The notes: generated by a model from the letters alone, not told the origin. A stretch of 64,000 nt of DNA from DATFVJ01 sp963727015 (GCA_963727015.1 CAVSEV010000011.1:744001-808000); one strand, 5' to 3'; numbered from the stretch's first letter, positions 8,678-17,794 are shown. Made by a program: numbers and translations.

Positions 8678-9056
8678 TTATGTGATGTAGGGGATTGTTT
8701 GCTGGCGGCGGAGGCGGGTGCGCTGGTGGAACCAGCGGGATCGGGCCTGGTGTCGGCGGGTCCACTGGTCCCAGTGCAGGTGGTGCCCGAGAGAGCGCGG
8801 GAGGCGGTTGAGCAGGTTGAATAGGCGTTTGACCGCGTTGACGGTGAGCGGGATCAGGCCGGGATCCTGCGGTGGCGGGTCATTGGGGCTGGCCGGCGGC
8901 GGTGCTTGGGTGTCGGTCTGGTTCCGGGCCAGGGCGGCGGTGACGGCGCAGACGGCTAGGGCGGCCATCGCCAGCACGGTGTGGCGTAAGATCGCGGTAT
9001 ACAGCCGGACCTGGGATTGGTCCAGCCCGAAGTAGTCCTTGCCGAACTCGAAGTTT
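8678..9056 (-). pseudogene. IS701 transposase, C-terminal part
   Basis: Starting at the junction 9056, the minus strand continues the transposase with NFEFGKDYFGLDQSQVRLYT, a signature of the IS701 C-terminal DDE region, followed by RHTVLAMAALAVCAVTAA and the basic tail of the family. The N-terminal part lies at 12565-13583. Joining base 12565 to base 9056 yields GAA AAC TTC, i.e. VEE-NFEF with no lost or added base. The piece has no start of its own, so it is a disrupted segment and not an independent gene. Confidence 0.85.
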
Positions 9057-9195
9057 CCCCAGGGTTCCCGGACCTGTTGCATGACGTTGCCGGAACCAGT
9101 GATCTGACAGGGTTCCGCGGCGGGTCTCCCTGAGTGTGGTGCTCGTGGCTGGTAGTAATTCACGCAGCCCAGCACGAGATCGGGGGGATCGAAGG

Positions 9196-10377
9196 ATGCG
9201 GGCGTTCCCGGTGAGGTTGCCGTCCGGCGCGGGGTACTGGACGGTGCTCGATGAGGATCTGGCCGTCGTCGCCGTCGCGGACGGGTTCTTGCGGCAGGTG
9301 CGGTTCGGTCGTGATGGCGCGGAGTCGACGACGAAGAGTTACGCGAACTCGATCGCGTTGTTCTTGCGGTGGTGTGCCCGCACGGGCCGTCCCTGGCAGA
9401 CGGGGATCGAGCAGCTGGGCCTGTTCATGACCTGGCTGGCGCATGCGGGCCGGGATGCCTCGGGCATCGATTTCCCGGGCGGCGCGGCCATGGTGCTGGC
9501 GGGGCCGGGGAGTCCGCCGGCCAGGTCGGCGCGGCGGATCAACGGGGTGCTGACCGCGGTGCGTGGCATGGTGGTGCACGCGGTCGCGGCCGGGCAGGCG
9601 GGCGGGCATCTGGTGCCGCTGTTGTATGAGGTCGCCGATGACCGGGATCTGCCCGAGGCCGTCCGCGGCGAAGACAGTCAGATGGCGTGGCGGATGCGTG
9701 CCCGGCACCGCCTGCACGAGCCCGAAGCAGTGGTGGACCGGGCCGCCGATGCGGACATCGTTGCTGTGATCGGGGCGTGCGGGTGTGCCCGTGACCGGCT
9801 GGTCGTGCTGCTGATGGCGCGGGCGGGGCTGCGCCGCGGCGAGGTGCTCGGGCTGCGCCGGTCCGATGTGCATCTGCTGGCTGACTCCCGTGCCCTGGGG
9901 TGTGAGGTCGCGCGGGCGCATGTGCACGTGGTGCGCCGCGATGACAACGTGAACGGCGCGGTCGCCAAGTCCCGCGGGCAGCGGGCGGTGCCGCTGGACT
10001 TCGTCACGGTGCAGGCGTTCGACAGCTATGCGTTCGAGCGGATGGGCGTGGCCGGCGCGTCACGCAGCGATTTCGTGTTCGTGAACCTGTTCCGCGGGGC
10101 GGTGGGGGCGCCGATGCGCCTGGACGCGGTCAACGAGCTGGTGGCCGCCGCATCCCGCCGGGCTGGCCTGGACCCGGTTCTGCGGCCTCATCAGATGAGG
10201 CATGCCTTCGCGTCCAACGTCCTGGATGCGGGCGGGGCGATCGATGAGGCTCAGGAGCTGCTCGGCCACGCCTCGCCGTCGTCCACCCAGGTCTATGCCC
10301 ATCCCGACCCGGGCCGGCTGCGGGCTGCCGTCGACGCGGTGCCCAGCCCTCGCGAGCTGGCCGGGGTGACGTCATGA
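9196..10377 (+). CDS. Tyrosine recombinase, Tn554 TnpA-like
   Basis: The 393-residue protein starts at ATG 9196, which has a GGGGGATCGAAGG purine-rich leader; an earlier in-frame GTG is less likely. Residues 15-110 form the core-binding SAM-like domain (YWTVLDEDLAVVAVADGFL). The catalytic domain shows Arg213 (GLRRGEVLGLR), His332 and Arg335 (HQMRHAF), His358 (LLGHAS) and the nucleophile Tyr367 (TQVYAH), so the active site is complete. It would cleave and rejoin transposon ends together with TnpB, whose gene overlaps by four bases. It acts on DNA in the cytoplasm. Another possible name is site-specific integrase of the Actinobacteria A/B/C trio type. Confidence 0.85.
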   Translation: MRAFPVRLPSGAGYWTVLDEDLAVVAVADGFLRQVRFGRDGAESTTKSYANSIALFLRWCARTGRPWQTGIEQLGLFMTWLAHAGRDASGIDFPGGAAMVLAGPGSPPARSARRINGVLTAVRGMVVHAVAAGQAGGHLVPLLYEVADDRDLPEAVRGEDSQMAWRMRARHRLHEPEAVVDRAADADIVAVIGACGCARDRLVVLLMARAGLRRGEVLGLRRSDVHLLADSRALGCEVARAHVHVVRRDDNVNGAVAKSRGQRAVPLDFVTVQAFDSYAFERMGVAGASRSDFVFVNLFRGAVGAPMRLDAVNELVAAASRRAGLDPVLRPHQMRHAFASNVLDAGGAIDEAQELLGHASPSSTQVYAHPDPGRLRAAVDAVPSPRELAGVTS

Positions 10378-11867
10378 CCGCGGCCATGCCGGCAGCGGCT
10401 GGCCTGGCCGTCGCGGTGCCGGCGGCCAGTGTCCCGCTCAGCTTCGTGCTCGGCGACGGGCATGCGGCCGGGAGCCAGGCCGCCTGGCTAGCGGGGCTCA
10501 TCGACCCGGTGTTCCTGGCCGGGGCCGGGTGGGATCCCCGCGCGCAGGTGCTAGCCCCGCCACCGGGGCTCCGGCTTCTGGGGCGCCCTGACCACGCTGC
10601 CGCCCTGCGGCGGGTACTAGCGCGGATCCGGGTGCTCGGGCTGACCCGCCCCGGCGGCGTCGCTGCCGGGCTGGGCGACGACTTCGCCCTCGCCTACGGA
10701 GACATCCCGGCCGAACCCGAGCGCCCCGAGCCCGGCCGGGACCTGCCCGCCGAGATCCAGCGGCAGCTGTGCGCTCAGTTGCCGCTGCTGGAACGAGCCC
10801 CGTCAGGACGCGAGATCCGGTGCGCGGTCGAGCTGCTCACCGACACCGGCCGCCGGCCCGCTGAGATCCTGCGGCTGCGGTGGGACTGCCTGGCCTATGA
10901 CCCTGACGGGTCGCCCGTGCTGATCTACGACAATCACAAACGCCAGCGGCAGGGCCGCAGGCTGCCGATCAGCCACGCGACCGCCAGGGTGGTCACCGCT
11001 CAGCAGCAGCACGTCCGGGAGCGTTTCCCGGCCACTCCCGCCGCGGACCTGGTCCTGCTGCCCAGCCCGGTCGCGAACCCCGCCGGGCGGCGCACGATCA
11101 GCGGCGGAACCCTGGATCTCAGGCACCGCACCTGGATCAGCGAGCTTCCGCCCCTGCTGACAGGCGACGGCACCGAGTTCAGCAAGGCAAAAATCGTCCC
11201 GTACTGCTACCGGCACACCTACGCCCAGCGTCACGCTGATGCCGGCGTCCCGATCGATGTGCTCCGCGAGCTGATGGACCACAAGGTCATGGACACCACC
11301 AAAGGGTACTACCGGGTCGGCGAAGCCCGCCGCCGCGAGGCCGTCGACAAGGTCACCGCCATGCAATTCGACCGGCACGGCCACCGCGTCTGGCGCGATG
11401 CCCGCGCGCTCCTGGAATCCGGGCACGCACGCTACGGGGCCGGCGAAACCGCCGTCCCCTACGGCACCTGCACCGAGCCTTCCAACGTGCAAGCCGGCGG
11501 GGGCGCCTGCCCCATCCGGTTCCGCTGCGCCGGCTGCGACCACTTCCGCACCGACGTCTCCCACCTGCCCGACCTCACCACCTACCTCGACGATCTCCTG
11601 CGCACCCGCGAGCGTCTGGCCGCCGCCATCAAGGGCCTCGACGAATGGGCGCGCGCCGACGCCACCCCCGCCGAGGAGGAGATCACCCGCATCCGGCGGC
11701 TCATCAGCCGGATCAAGGCAGACATCACCCAGCTCAGCGACACCGAACGCGCCCAGATCGACGAGGCAGTCACCGTCGTGCGCCGTCACCGCGCCGCCAC
11801 CGTCAACCTGGGCATCCCGGGCATCGGCGCCCCGCCGCCATCACACCAGGCAGAGGCCCTCGCATGA
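10374..11867 (+). CDS. Tyrosine recombinase, Tn554 TnpB-like
   Basis: This 497-residue partner starts in an ATGA overlap with tnpA. It has an N-terminal helical DNA-binding part, then Arg161 (DTGRRPAEILRLRW), a second box with CYRHTYAQRHADAG, His in LMDHKVMD and the nucleophile Tyr312 (TTKGYY). The first His of the usual HxxR box is replaced by Tyr (YCYRH), seen by me in this subfamily. After the catalytic domain a Cys-rich block, C-(x)-EPSNVQ then CPIRFRCAGCDHFRTD, probably binds metal, and a coiled-coil C-terminus follows. It likely forms a mixed complex with TnpA at the transposon ends. Its stop overlaps the tnpC start. Confidence 0.85.
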   Translation: MTAAMPAAAGLAVAVPAASVPLSFVLGDGHAAGSQAAWLAGLIDPVFLAGAGWDPRAQVLAPPPGLRLLGRPDHAAALRRVLARIRVLGLTRPGGVAAGLGDDFALAYGDIPAEPERPEPGRDLPAEIQRQLCAQLPLLERAPSGREIRCAVELLTDTGRRPAEILRLRWDCLAYDPDGSPVLIYDNHKRQRQGRRLPISHATARVVTAQQQHVRERFPATPAADLVLLPSPVANPAGRRTISGGTLDLRHRTWISELPPLLTGDGTEFSKAKIVPYCYRHTYAQRHADAGVPIDVLRELMDHKVMDTTKGYYRVGEARRREAVDKVTAMQFDRHGHRVWRDARALLESGHARYGAGETAVPYGTCTEPSNVQAGGGACPIRFRCAGCDHFRTDVSHLPDLTTYLDDLLRTRERLAAAIKGLDEWARADATPAEEEITRIRRLISRIKADITQLSDTERAQIDEAVTVVRRHRAATVNLGIPGIGAPPPSHQAEALA

Positions 11868-12439
11868 CCACCCGCACCGGGCAGCCCGCCCCGCCGCCAG
11901 GCCCGCGCACCGAAGCGATGATGAAAGGCCGGCAAGCCGACTCCGCCCGCCGCCGCCAGCGCGTCATCGCTGCGCTCAACCGCGCCGCCGCCAGCGGCAC
12001 CGAGATCACCGTCGCCCAGATCGCCCGCACCGCCGGCGTCGACCGCACCTTCCTCTACCGGCACCGTGACCTGCTCACCCAGCTACACGCCCTCGAAGCC
12101 ACCCCACCCGCCACCAGCGGCCAGGCCGGGCCCGCCGTCACCCGTGCCTCACTGCAAGCCGACCTGCTCGCCGCGGGAGAACGCGCCATCCGCCTCTGCT
12201 CCCGCGTCCGGCAACTCGAGCAGCGACTGTCCGAAGCACTCGGCGAACAGGCATGGCACGAATCCGGGCTCGGTATCCCCGCCGACACCACCGCGCTCAA
12301 CCAGAAGATCACCCACCTTGAACAGCAGGCCATCCACCTGCGCCTCCAGCTCGAAGAACGCGACCAGGACCTCGCCGCGGCACGGGCCACCAACCGCGAG
12401 CTCATGGCCCAGCTCAACACCGCGACACGCCCCCGCTGA
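11864..12439 (+). CDS. DUF6262 family protein (TnpC-like)
   Basis: The 191-residue protein begins at an ATG overlapping the tnpB stop by four bases. Residues 20-75 form a helix-turn-helix-like segment with the conserved TVAQIARTAGVDRTFLYRHR. The rest is a long coiled coil with heptads (RASLQADLLAAGERAI, RVRQLEQRLSEALGE, KITHLEQQAIHLRLQLEERD). In Tn554 the small TnpC protein modulates efficiency and orientation of transposition; by position and architecture this is its counterpart. It probably bridges the two recombinases or binds the ends. A decayed homologue is present at 5115-5515. Confidence 0.8.
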   Translation: MTTRTGQPAPPPGPRTEAMMKGRQADSARRRQRVIAALNRAAASGTEITVAQIARTAGVDRTFLYRHRDLLTQLHALEATPPATSGQAGPAVTRASLQADLLAAGERAIRLCSRVRQLEQRLSEALGEQAWHESGLGIPADTTALNQKITHLEQQAIHLRLQLEERDQDLAAARATNRELMAQLNTATRPR

Positions 12440-12564
12440 CACGCCGCACGAGATCGTTGCACCACACCCGTCGCGCACGCTAACGTTCTTACATCAGCCT
12501 CTGAGCTGCGCAAACACCAGGATCAGGCTTCGCTGCACGCGGTGACCCCTGGAGAAGCTTTCCC

Positions 12565-13583
12565 TCCTCGACCGGCCAGCGCAGGCCGGCGACGGCGACC
12601 AGGACGGGCAAGCTAGCAGGCCGGCCTTGGGGGACGTGGCAGTACATGAAGGCCAGTTCGCCGGTGATCAGGTGCTTGCGGACCAGGAGGGTGTGGCCAG
12701 GGGAGGCGGTGGCGATCCAGGCCCACCGGTACAGCCGCTGTCCCTTGGTTCCCTTCCCGGCGGAGCGCGTCTGCCACCACCCGGTGGTCTTGCCCAGCGC
12801 GCCGGACACGGCCTGGGCCGCGGTGAGCCGGATGCCGCCGCCAAGGGTGAGGTAGAAGTTCGAGGGCACCCGCAGCACGTAGCCGATACGCTCGCGTTCG
12901 CAGAAACCGCGCAGCCCGGGGTTGTTCCCATAGACCTCATCGGCGGCGGCCCAGGGGATGGCGGTGCCGCCGGCCAGGCACTCAGCCAGGATCTCGGTGG
13001 CCAGCTGCGGCTTGGTCTTGAACACCAGGTCCTGCGGCAGGCCCATCGCCTGGCGGCATCGCGGGTCGGCGATCTGCTCTTCAGGGATCCACTCCCGGGC
13101 CCCGATCAGCGCGTGCCCGGCCGGGGTGGCATAAGAGACATGCACCGTGTTGATGCCGTTGGCCACGCCATCGGCGCAGCCCATATGCTGGCGCTTGACG
13201 CCGGCCGTGCGGATGCCTTTCTTCTGCTGGCCGGTCTCGTCCACGGCGAATACCCGCAGCGTTCCCGGCCCGGCCGCCTCATCCAGGTACGCGGTCACGA
13301 AGCCTCCGATCTCGCGCATCGCCGCCAAGGTGTCCCAGGACGCATGGCTGAGCAGCCGCTGCGTCTTATCCGGGGTGCGGTCACCGGCTTCCGCCGCGAT
13401 CGTCCAGCCGTTCTTCCGCGGCAGGCCGCTCATCAGCGCCCGCACGTACCTGCCGGCCTGCAGCCGGGGCTCACGGCGGGTGAAGCACGGCGCCAGCCGC
13501 GCCATCAGCTCACCCAGCTTCTCCTCAGCCAGCTCAGCGCCTACCATGGCGGCAGCGGCCGCCTCAAGATCGTATTCTGTCAC
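12565..13583 (-). pseudogene. IS701 transposase, N-terminal and central part
   Basis: From GTG 13583 the protein reads about 340 residues of an IS701-type transposase: GLPRKNGWTIAAEAGD, LRVFAVDETGQQKKG with the first catalytic Asp, YVSYATP-like strand region, IPWAAADEVYGNNPGLR with the second acidic site, and VAVAGLRWPVEE just before the insertion point. In the present DNA the frame then runs about 25 residues into the Tn554-like element and stops at 12489. The gene is inactive in this state but would be restored by precise excision. The C-terminal part is at 8678-9056. Confidence 0.85.
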
Positions 13584-13715
13584 AAGGCGATGATCACGGG
13601 GCGGCCGCCCTCAGCTGCTGACCGACACGCCCTAACCCGCCCGAAACAGGAGCATCAGCCTCCTGCAGGCATCCCAGACGTACCGCCAGGTTACGAAGTG
13701 CGGCTGCCGTACCAG

Positions 13716-14155
13716 GACCACCTGTACTTCGGGACGAATGTCACCCGCCAGCGGGATGGCAACGAAGAGGCCAGGTCGGTGATTGCTGACCACCAAGGCT
13801 GACCACAACGGGCACCGACGCGGGCCGATCCTGGCGGACACGCTGTGGCTGCGAGCCCAGGTGAGCGACGCTGGCAGACAGCCTGGGCGTATTTTGCAAG
13901 CAGAGGGTCGCTCGTGCTGGGCCATATAAGGCCCCGGGCCGATCGGGAAGCACGTCACCGGCCGCACACGCGACGGGCGTGCGGCCCTGGGGGCCGACCC
14001 GTCGCGGCGCGGCCAGTGCGCTTTGATCGAGCGCGGGCATTGCTAACGCATCTGCTAACAACGACCCTGGATCAGCCTGGACATGCTCGGAACGGGAGGC
14101 CGCCCGAGCAGGCCGATTGTGACTCACCGGACGGCGGTGGACACCGCTCGTCCTC
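13716..14155. other. Spacer between IS701 copy 1 and the tRNA fragment
   Basis: No frame shows a family I recognise, and there are no good ribosome sites. Being next to the presumed attachment site, it should be the extreme right end of the integrated element. Confidence 0.45.
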
Positions 14156-14200
14156 CTCGTAATGCGTAGGTCATCGGTTCGATTCCGATAGGCGGCTCCA
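14156..14200 (+). other. 3' fragment of tRNA-Thr(CGU), probable attachment site
   Basis: The sequence starts in an anticodon loop CTCGTAA (anticodon CGT), continues with the variable loop and the T-arm TCGGTTCGATTCCGA, and ends with the acceptor strand AGGCGGCTCCA including CCA. The bases before 14156 do not form the D-arm or pair with the anticodon stem, so this is only the 3' half of a tRNA gene. Tyrosine integrases commonly recombine into tRNA 3' ends and leave such a copy at the far border. The orientation places the inserted element to the left and old chromosome to the right. Confidence 0.75.
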
Positions 14201-14441
14201 GCTCAGAAGAGTTGTGCAATGAGAGCGACGGTTGGACGGCCTGACTGCACGGATCACCGTCGTTGCACACCCAGCACCTGTCGGCACGCAATGGGACCAC
14301 CTGCCGCGCAGGGACTGCCACGTGTGGCTGGTGGTACCGTCACCGGGCATCCGGTGACCGCCGGCCCGGCGTTTCCACGGCATCCCTCGATGGGAGGTCT
14401 GTGCTCGTCGCGGAAGGGATGGATGTCGTCCAACCCGCTAG

Positions 14442-15988
14442 TACTACAGCCGCACCCTGTGATTCTGAGGTTGTCCGCGGCGGCGGTAGTGACTGATCTG
14501 GGCGCGGGCCTGGTGACGCCGCCGCCAGCGTGACCAATGCTCACGGTGGCCGGGGCGGCGGACGGGGCCGTTCCAGGTGGTGGCGGACAGGCGCCGGATC
14601 TCGTTAACGGTGAGCGGGATCAGCGGGCCGTTTCCATCGTCAAGGATGAGGTAGCCGGCACAGCGTGGCCCCATGGTGTCACTGTGTGTGTCGGCGTGCG
14701 GGCCCCCTCTGTGGCGGGGCCACCGGCCGCGGGCCCGCCTTGCCTGCCCGGGTCGGCGGGCGGGGGGCGGCAGGCGGCGGCGGTGACGGCGAGGAACGCG
14801 TGCGCGAGCATCGACAGCGTGATGTGCCGGTACCAGGCGTGGTACAGCCGGACCTGGTAATGATCAAGCCCGGTCTCGTTCTTGGCGGCCTGAAAGCACT
14901 CCCCGACCGCCCAGCGGGCCCCGGCGACGGCTACCAGCTCGGCCAGGGTGGCGCCGCGCGGGGCGTAACACAGGAAGTAGGCCAGCTCCAGCTCGCCCTT
15001 CTCGCCCGGCGTCAGGGAGCGGCGCACCAGCAGCTGGTGATCCGCGCTGGCCGTGGCGATCAGCGCCCAGTCATACCGTCGCGGCCCTTTGGCGCCATCG
15101 CCGCAGCTGAGCGTCTGCCACGCCGGGGCGGGCACGAGCGCGGCCAGCGCATCGGCGCGCTTGTTCCCCGCGGCGGTAGTCACCTGCTGGCTGCACGGGA
15201 CCGCCATCACATAGCTGATCTGCCCGGCTTCCAGCCAGCACCGCAGGTGCGGGTTCTGGCCGTACACCTCATCAGCGGCGACCCAGGAAAACGGCACCTT
15301 TGCCGCGGCGGCCCGCTCGATCATCCGCCGCGCCAGCTCCGGCTTGGTCGCGAAATCAACGCCGTCGCCGATCCCGGCTTCCCGGCAGCGCGGCCGGTCC
15401 CCGGTCCACGACTCCGGCACGTACAGCTCCCGGTCGATCAGCGCCCGGAACCGCCGCCCCGGCACGGCATACGCGAGGAACACCCCCACCTGGGAATTCT
15501 CGATCCGGCCCGCGGTGCCGGTGTACTGCCGCTGCACGCCGGCCGACATCCGGCCCTTCTTGAGGAACCCGCTCTCATCGGCCACCAGCACCGCGGCCGG
15601 GTCACCCGCACCGGCCACCACGTACCGGGCCAGCGCATCCCGCACCGCATCCGCGTCCCAGGCGTAATGATTCAGCAGCCGCTGCATCCCGTCCGGGGAC
15701 CTGTCCCCGGCGAACTCCGCGATCGTCCACCCATTCTTGCGCTCCGCCTGCGACAACAGCCCCAGCAGATACCCCCGCGCCCGCCACCGCGACTGCGCCT
15801 GCGCGAACTCACCAGCCACCCCGGCGAACATCTCACTAAACGACTCCGCCCACGAGACCGGCTCGTCTACGCCCGCCGGTAAGGCCGCCACGTGATCAAT
15901 CAGGACACTCACACCCAGATGATCACGAGGCGGCCGCCCGCATGTCACGCCGACACGCCGAAGACCGTCTCACCGTGCGGCTGTAGTA
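14442..15988. mobile_element. IS701-family insertion sequence, copy 2
   Basis: TACTACAGCCGCAC (14442-14455) and its exact complement (15975-15988) bound a 1547-bp unit flanked on both sides by CTAG (14438-14441 and 15989-15992), the type of 4-bp target that IS701 elements duplicate. A single transposase gene on the minus strand fills it. It is distinct from copy 1 in sequence (the proteins differ at many positions) and so represents a separate insertion, not a duplication. Confidence 0.9.
14444..15912 (-). pseudogene. IS701-family transposase with C-terminal frameshift
   Basis: The likely start is GTG 15912 (VSVLIDHVAALPAG), although the frame is open to 15948. Family blocks are SQAERKNGWTIAEFAGDRSP, VLVADESGFLKKG (first Asp), VPFSWVAADEVYGQNPHLR (second Asp), VAVAGARWAVGECFQAAKNE (final Glu) and GLDHYQVRLYHAWYRHITL. 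Near 14620-14670 the homology passes to another frame, which gives PLIPLTVNEIRRL and the basic SHYRRRGQP tail ending at 14444. The net one-base change replaces only the last 60 residues after the catalytic core, so residual activity is conceivable, but the gene is best treated as damaged. Confidence 0.75.
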
Positions 15989-15992
15989 CTAG

Positions 15993-16412
15993 GCCGCGCG
16001 CCCGGTCCGGCAGGCGCCATTCCGGCGGCAAGAATTCCGCCTCGGCCACCCCGTTGGCGATACGCCTTCAGCGGCCGGATGACGATAGGCGGACTGACAC
16101 CGACATCGCCCCTTCGGCCTGAAGACCGCCCGCGGGGCAGGGGCGGGCCAGGCGACTAGACCCGTCGCGGTGAACAGCACCGCGTCATTGTGAACGTCGT
16201 GACGGGATTTCGGCCGTGTATATCACGAGTAGATAACGAATTTCACCTATGTAATTTAATAGCTGCGCACGGCGGATTTGTCCTGACATGCTGCCGGGCA
16301 GAGGCCCGGCGAGAGGCAAGGCGAGCAGGCGGGCGCGATTCCGGCGTTAGGAACCATCTTGAGTTCAGTCAGGCATCGCAGGAACAGGAAGATCAGGCGG
16401 ACCGGGCAGCAC
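15993..16412. other. Gene-free leader of the LysM gene
   Basis: Bases 16200-16265 are AT-rich for this genome (ATAACGAATTTCACC, GTAATTTAATAG) and probably contain the promoter of the LysM gene. I looked for a c-di-AMP (ydaO-type) riboswitch, common before actinobacterial cell-wall hydrolases, and did not find its conserved core. Confidence 0.4.
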
Positions 16413-17108
16413 ATGGCGCCGTCTCACGCGGCGAAGGTTGCGCACAAGGCAGGAAGGGCGGCTCCCGCCATCGCGGTGGCGGGAGCGCTCACGGTGGCTC
16501 CCCAGGTGCACAAGCCCGCCCCGCGTGGCCCTGCGGCAGTTAAGCAGGTGATCCACTTGGACGCACACCCGGCGGCCCGGACTTACACTGTCCGGCCAGG
16601 GGACACTCTGTCGGGGATTGCGCGGCGGTTCTACGGCCGGGCCGTCGCGTGGCCGTGGCTGTATCGGCTTAACCGTGCGGAGATCGCTGGCCCCGGGTTG
16701 ATCCATGCGGGTCAGGTGCTGAACGTCCCGCTTGATCCGCCTGCCAGCGTCACCGCGTACCGCGTGCCCACGAGCAAACGTGTATATAGGCCTCGGCACG
16801 CCGCGGCCCCGGCACCAGCACCGCCGCCCCCGCCTGCGCGGCAGGGCGGTATCTTCAGCTACGCCGCCCTCGAGCAACTGTGGGTCGCCGCCGGCGGCAA
16901 GCCCGCCGACGAGGGATTCGCCGCCTGCATCGCCGAGCACGAGTCGGGCGGCAACCCGGGCGCGATCTCCCCCACCAGCGATTACGGCCTGTGGCAGGAG
17001 CATGACGATCCGGCTGCCCTCGTCCCGGTCGTCAGTGCTGAGACTGCGGTCAAGATGTCTGCCGACGGGACGGACTGGTCAGCGTGGACCACCGAGCCCG
17101 ATTGCTGA
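16413..17108 (+). CDS. Secreted LysM-domain, lysozyme-like cell-wall protein
   Basis: The preferred ATG 16413 gives 231 residues. A basic N-terminus followed by an Ala-rich stretch (APAIAVAGALTVAPQV) acts as signal or anchor. Residues 55-110 are one LysM domain (YTVRPGDTLSGIARRFYGRA, then GPGLIHAGQVLNVP) that binds peptidoglycan. After a Pro/Ala linker, the last 80 residues resemble a lysozyme-like/resuscitation-factor-related domain: FAACIAEHESGGNPGAISP with the catalytic-type Glu, then SDYGLWQEHD and DWSAWTT. Compared with relatives the loop after GLWQ appears shortened. It should act outside the membrane in wall remodelling. It sits alone, following the IS701 copy. Confidence 0.75.
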   Translation: MAPSHAAKVAHKAGRAAPAIAVAGALTVAPQVHKPAPRGPAAVKQVIHLDAHPAARTYTVRPGDTLSGIARRFYGRAVAWPWLYRLNRAEIAGPGLIHAGQVLNVPLDPPASVTAYRVPTSKRVYRPRHAAAPAPAPPPPPARQGGIFSYAALEQLWVAAGGKPADEGFAACIAEHESGGNPGAISPTSDYGLWQEHDDPAALVPVVSAETAVKMSADGTDWSAWTTEPDC

Positions 17109-17246
17109 GGTGCTCGCAACGGCCCGCGAGATTTCTTGCACGGCTTTCCGCGTAAATCATTCGGCGCGACCTGCGCCCTTCGCGCAACCCGGCCGCGACG
17201 ACCGGCTTCCAGGTGGCCTGCGGCGATCTGGATGCTGCCGTCGGAA

Positions 17247-17278
17247 GCAGTATTGCAGTATTTACGGCATTGCGGCAG
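17247..17278. promoter_or_regulatory. Decayed copy of the parA operator region
   Basis: GCAGTATTGCAGT followed by GCATT and GGCAG matches 26 of 32 bases of the sequence just upstream of the intact parA gene (20282-20313). The adjoining palindrome of the intact copy is missing. No intact gene follows on the minus strand. Confidence 0.45.
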
Positions 17279-17296
17279 GGGAAGCCGCAGCCATGC

Positions 17297-17400
17297 TTAC
17301 GGGTGACCCGCAGGTGACCCGCACAGGCCCGCGCCGCGGGCGCGGAAGGCAGGCGGCTTCCCCGGACTTGGTTCGCTCTGGTTGTGAATCGCGAGGCCGC
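17297..17400 (-). pseudogene. Possible ParA N-terminal remnant
   Basis: A short minus-strand frame reads LSGLAIHNQSEPSPGKPPAF, weakly like the N-terminal strand and P-loop of the ParA proteins nearby (LSIALVNLKPGTGKTTSA). On its own the match would be unconvincing. It is supported by order: a DnaA-box segment, this remnant, then an operator-like sequence, the same as at 20778 down to 20282. No function remains. Confidence 0.3.
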
Positions 17401-17462
17401 TGAGGCTCGCGACAACTGCCGACAGAACCCGCCGCCGGACCGCATGGCGGCCGGGGCGTGAA

Positions 17463-17610
17463 CCGCTCGCCACCGCGCCACGAACCACCCTTTCCCACTG
17501 GGATGTGGATAACGTGGCGCATTTCGTGCAGCGTTCGGCAAGGTTGCCCACGGCCTGTGGAAAGCCTTGTGGAGTAAATTACAGTCGTGTGACCACGCCA
17601 GGCGCGACCC
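17463..17610. repeat. ParA-upstream segment, copy A, with DnaA-box-like sites
   Basis: About 148 bp resemble 20633-20778 at roughly two thirds to three quarters identity by eye. The shared blocks include CGCCACGAACCA, TTTCCCAC, GCATTTCGTGC and TGTGGAG. TGTGGATAA at 17504-17512 is an exact complement of the DnaA box TTATCCACA; CTGTGGA and TGTGGAG further along are weaker matches. It lies upstream of the ParA remnant on the minus strand. Confidence 0.6.
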
Positions 17611-17794
17611 TCAGAGCGCCAGGACGCCAGTCGGCCGGACCTAAGCGAGCGGGGCCAGGCTTGCGCGTAGCGTGTCGTGTTACCCGCCAGTTGCACCTCG
17701 TACTGCGGCGGCTGCAACTCGCCAGCGCAGCGCGCCTGTTGACGTTGTGCTTGGTTCCCCATGCATGCTCGGGCGCTGACGCGCGCAGCGCCAG

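Larger units (their letters stand above)
9057..12564. mobile_element. Intact Tn554-like transposon (two tyrosine recombinases plus DUF6262)
   Basis: The limits are set by the exact resumption of the IS701 transposase frame on both sides; the target shows no duplication or loss, as expected for Tn554-type insertion by tyrosine recombinases. Short imperfect inverted sequences lie at the ends (CCCCAGGG at 9057-9064 and CCCCTGG at 12545-12551). Three overlapping genes fill it, tnpA, tnpB and tnpC-like, with ATGA-type coupling at both junctions. No cargo gene such as resistance is present. All three frames are open and retain most catalytic residues, so it may still move. Confidence 0.75.
8660..13711. 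mobile_element. IS701-family insertion sequence, split by a Tn554-like element
   Basis: Terminal inverted repeats TACGGCAGCCGCACTTCGT (8660-8678) and its complement (13693-13711) bound the unit. CCAG is present directly outside both ends (8656-8659, 13712-13715) as a 4-bp target duplication. The transposase gene, on the minus strand, is cut by the 3508-bp insertion 9057-12564; without it the IS would be about 1544 bp, a normal IS701 size. The rejoined transposase frame is continuous. It is related to the second copy at 14442-15988, whose ends share the CAGCCGCAC core. Confidence 0.85.

Noticed and set aside
14156..14200. Functional tRNA-Thr gene
   Set aside because: The 5' half (acceptor strand, D-arm, anticodon stem strand) is not present before 14156.
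16190..16412. c-di-AMP (ydaO-type) riboswitch before the LysM gene
   Set aside because: The expected conserved core and pseudoknot segments were not found.
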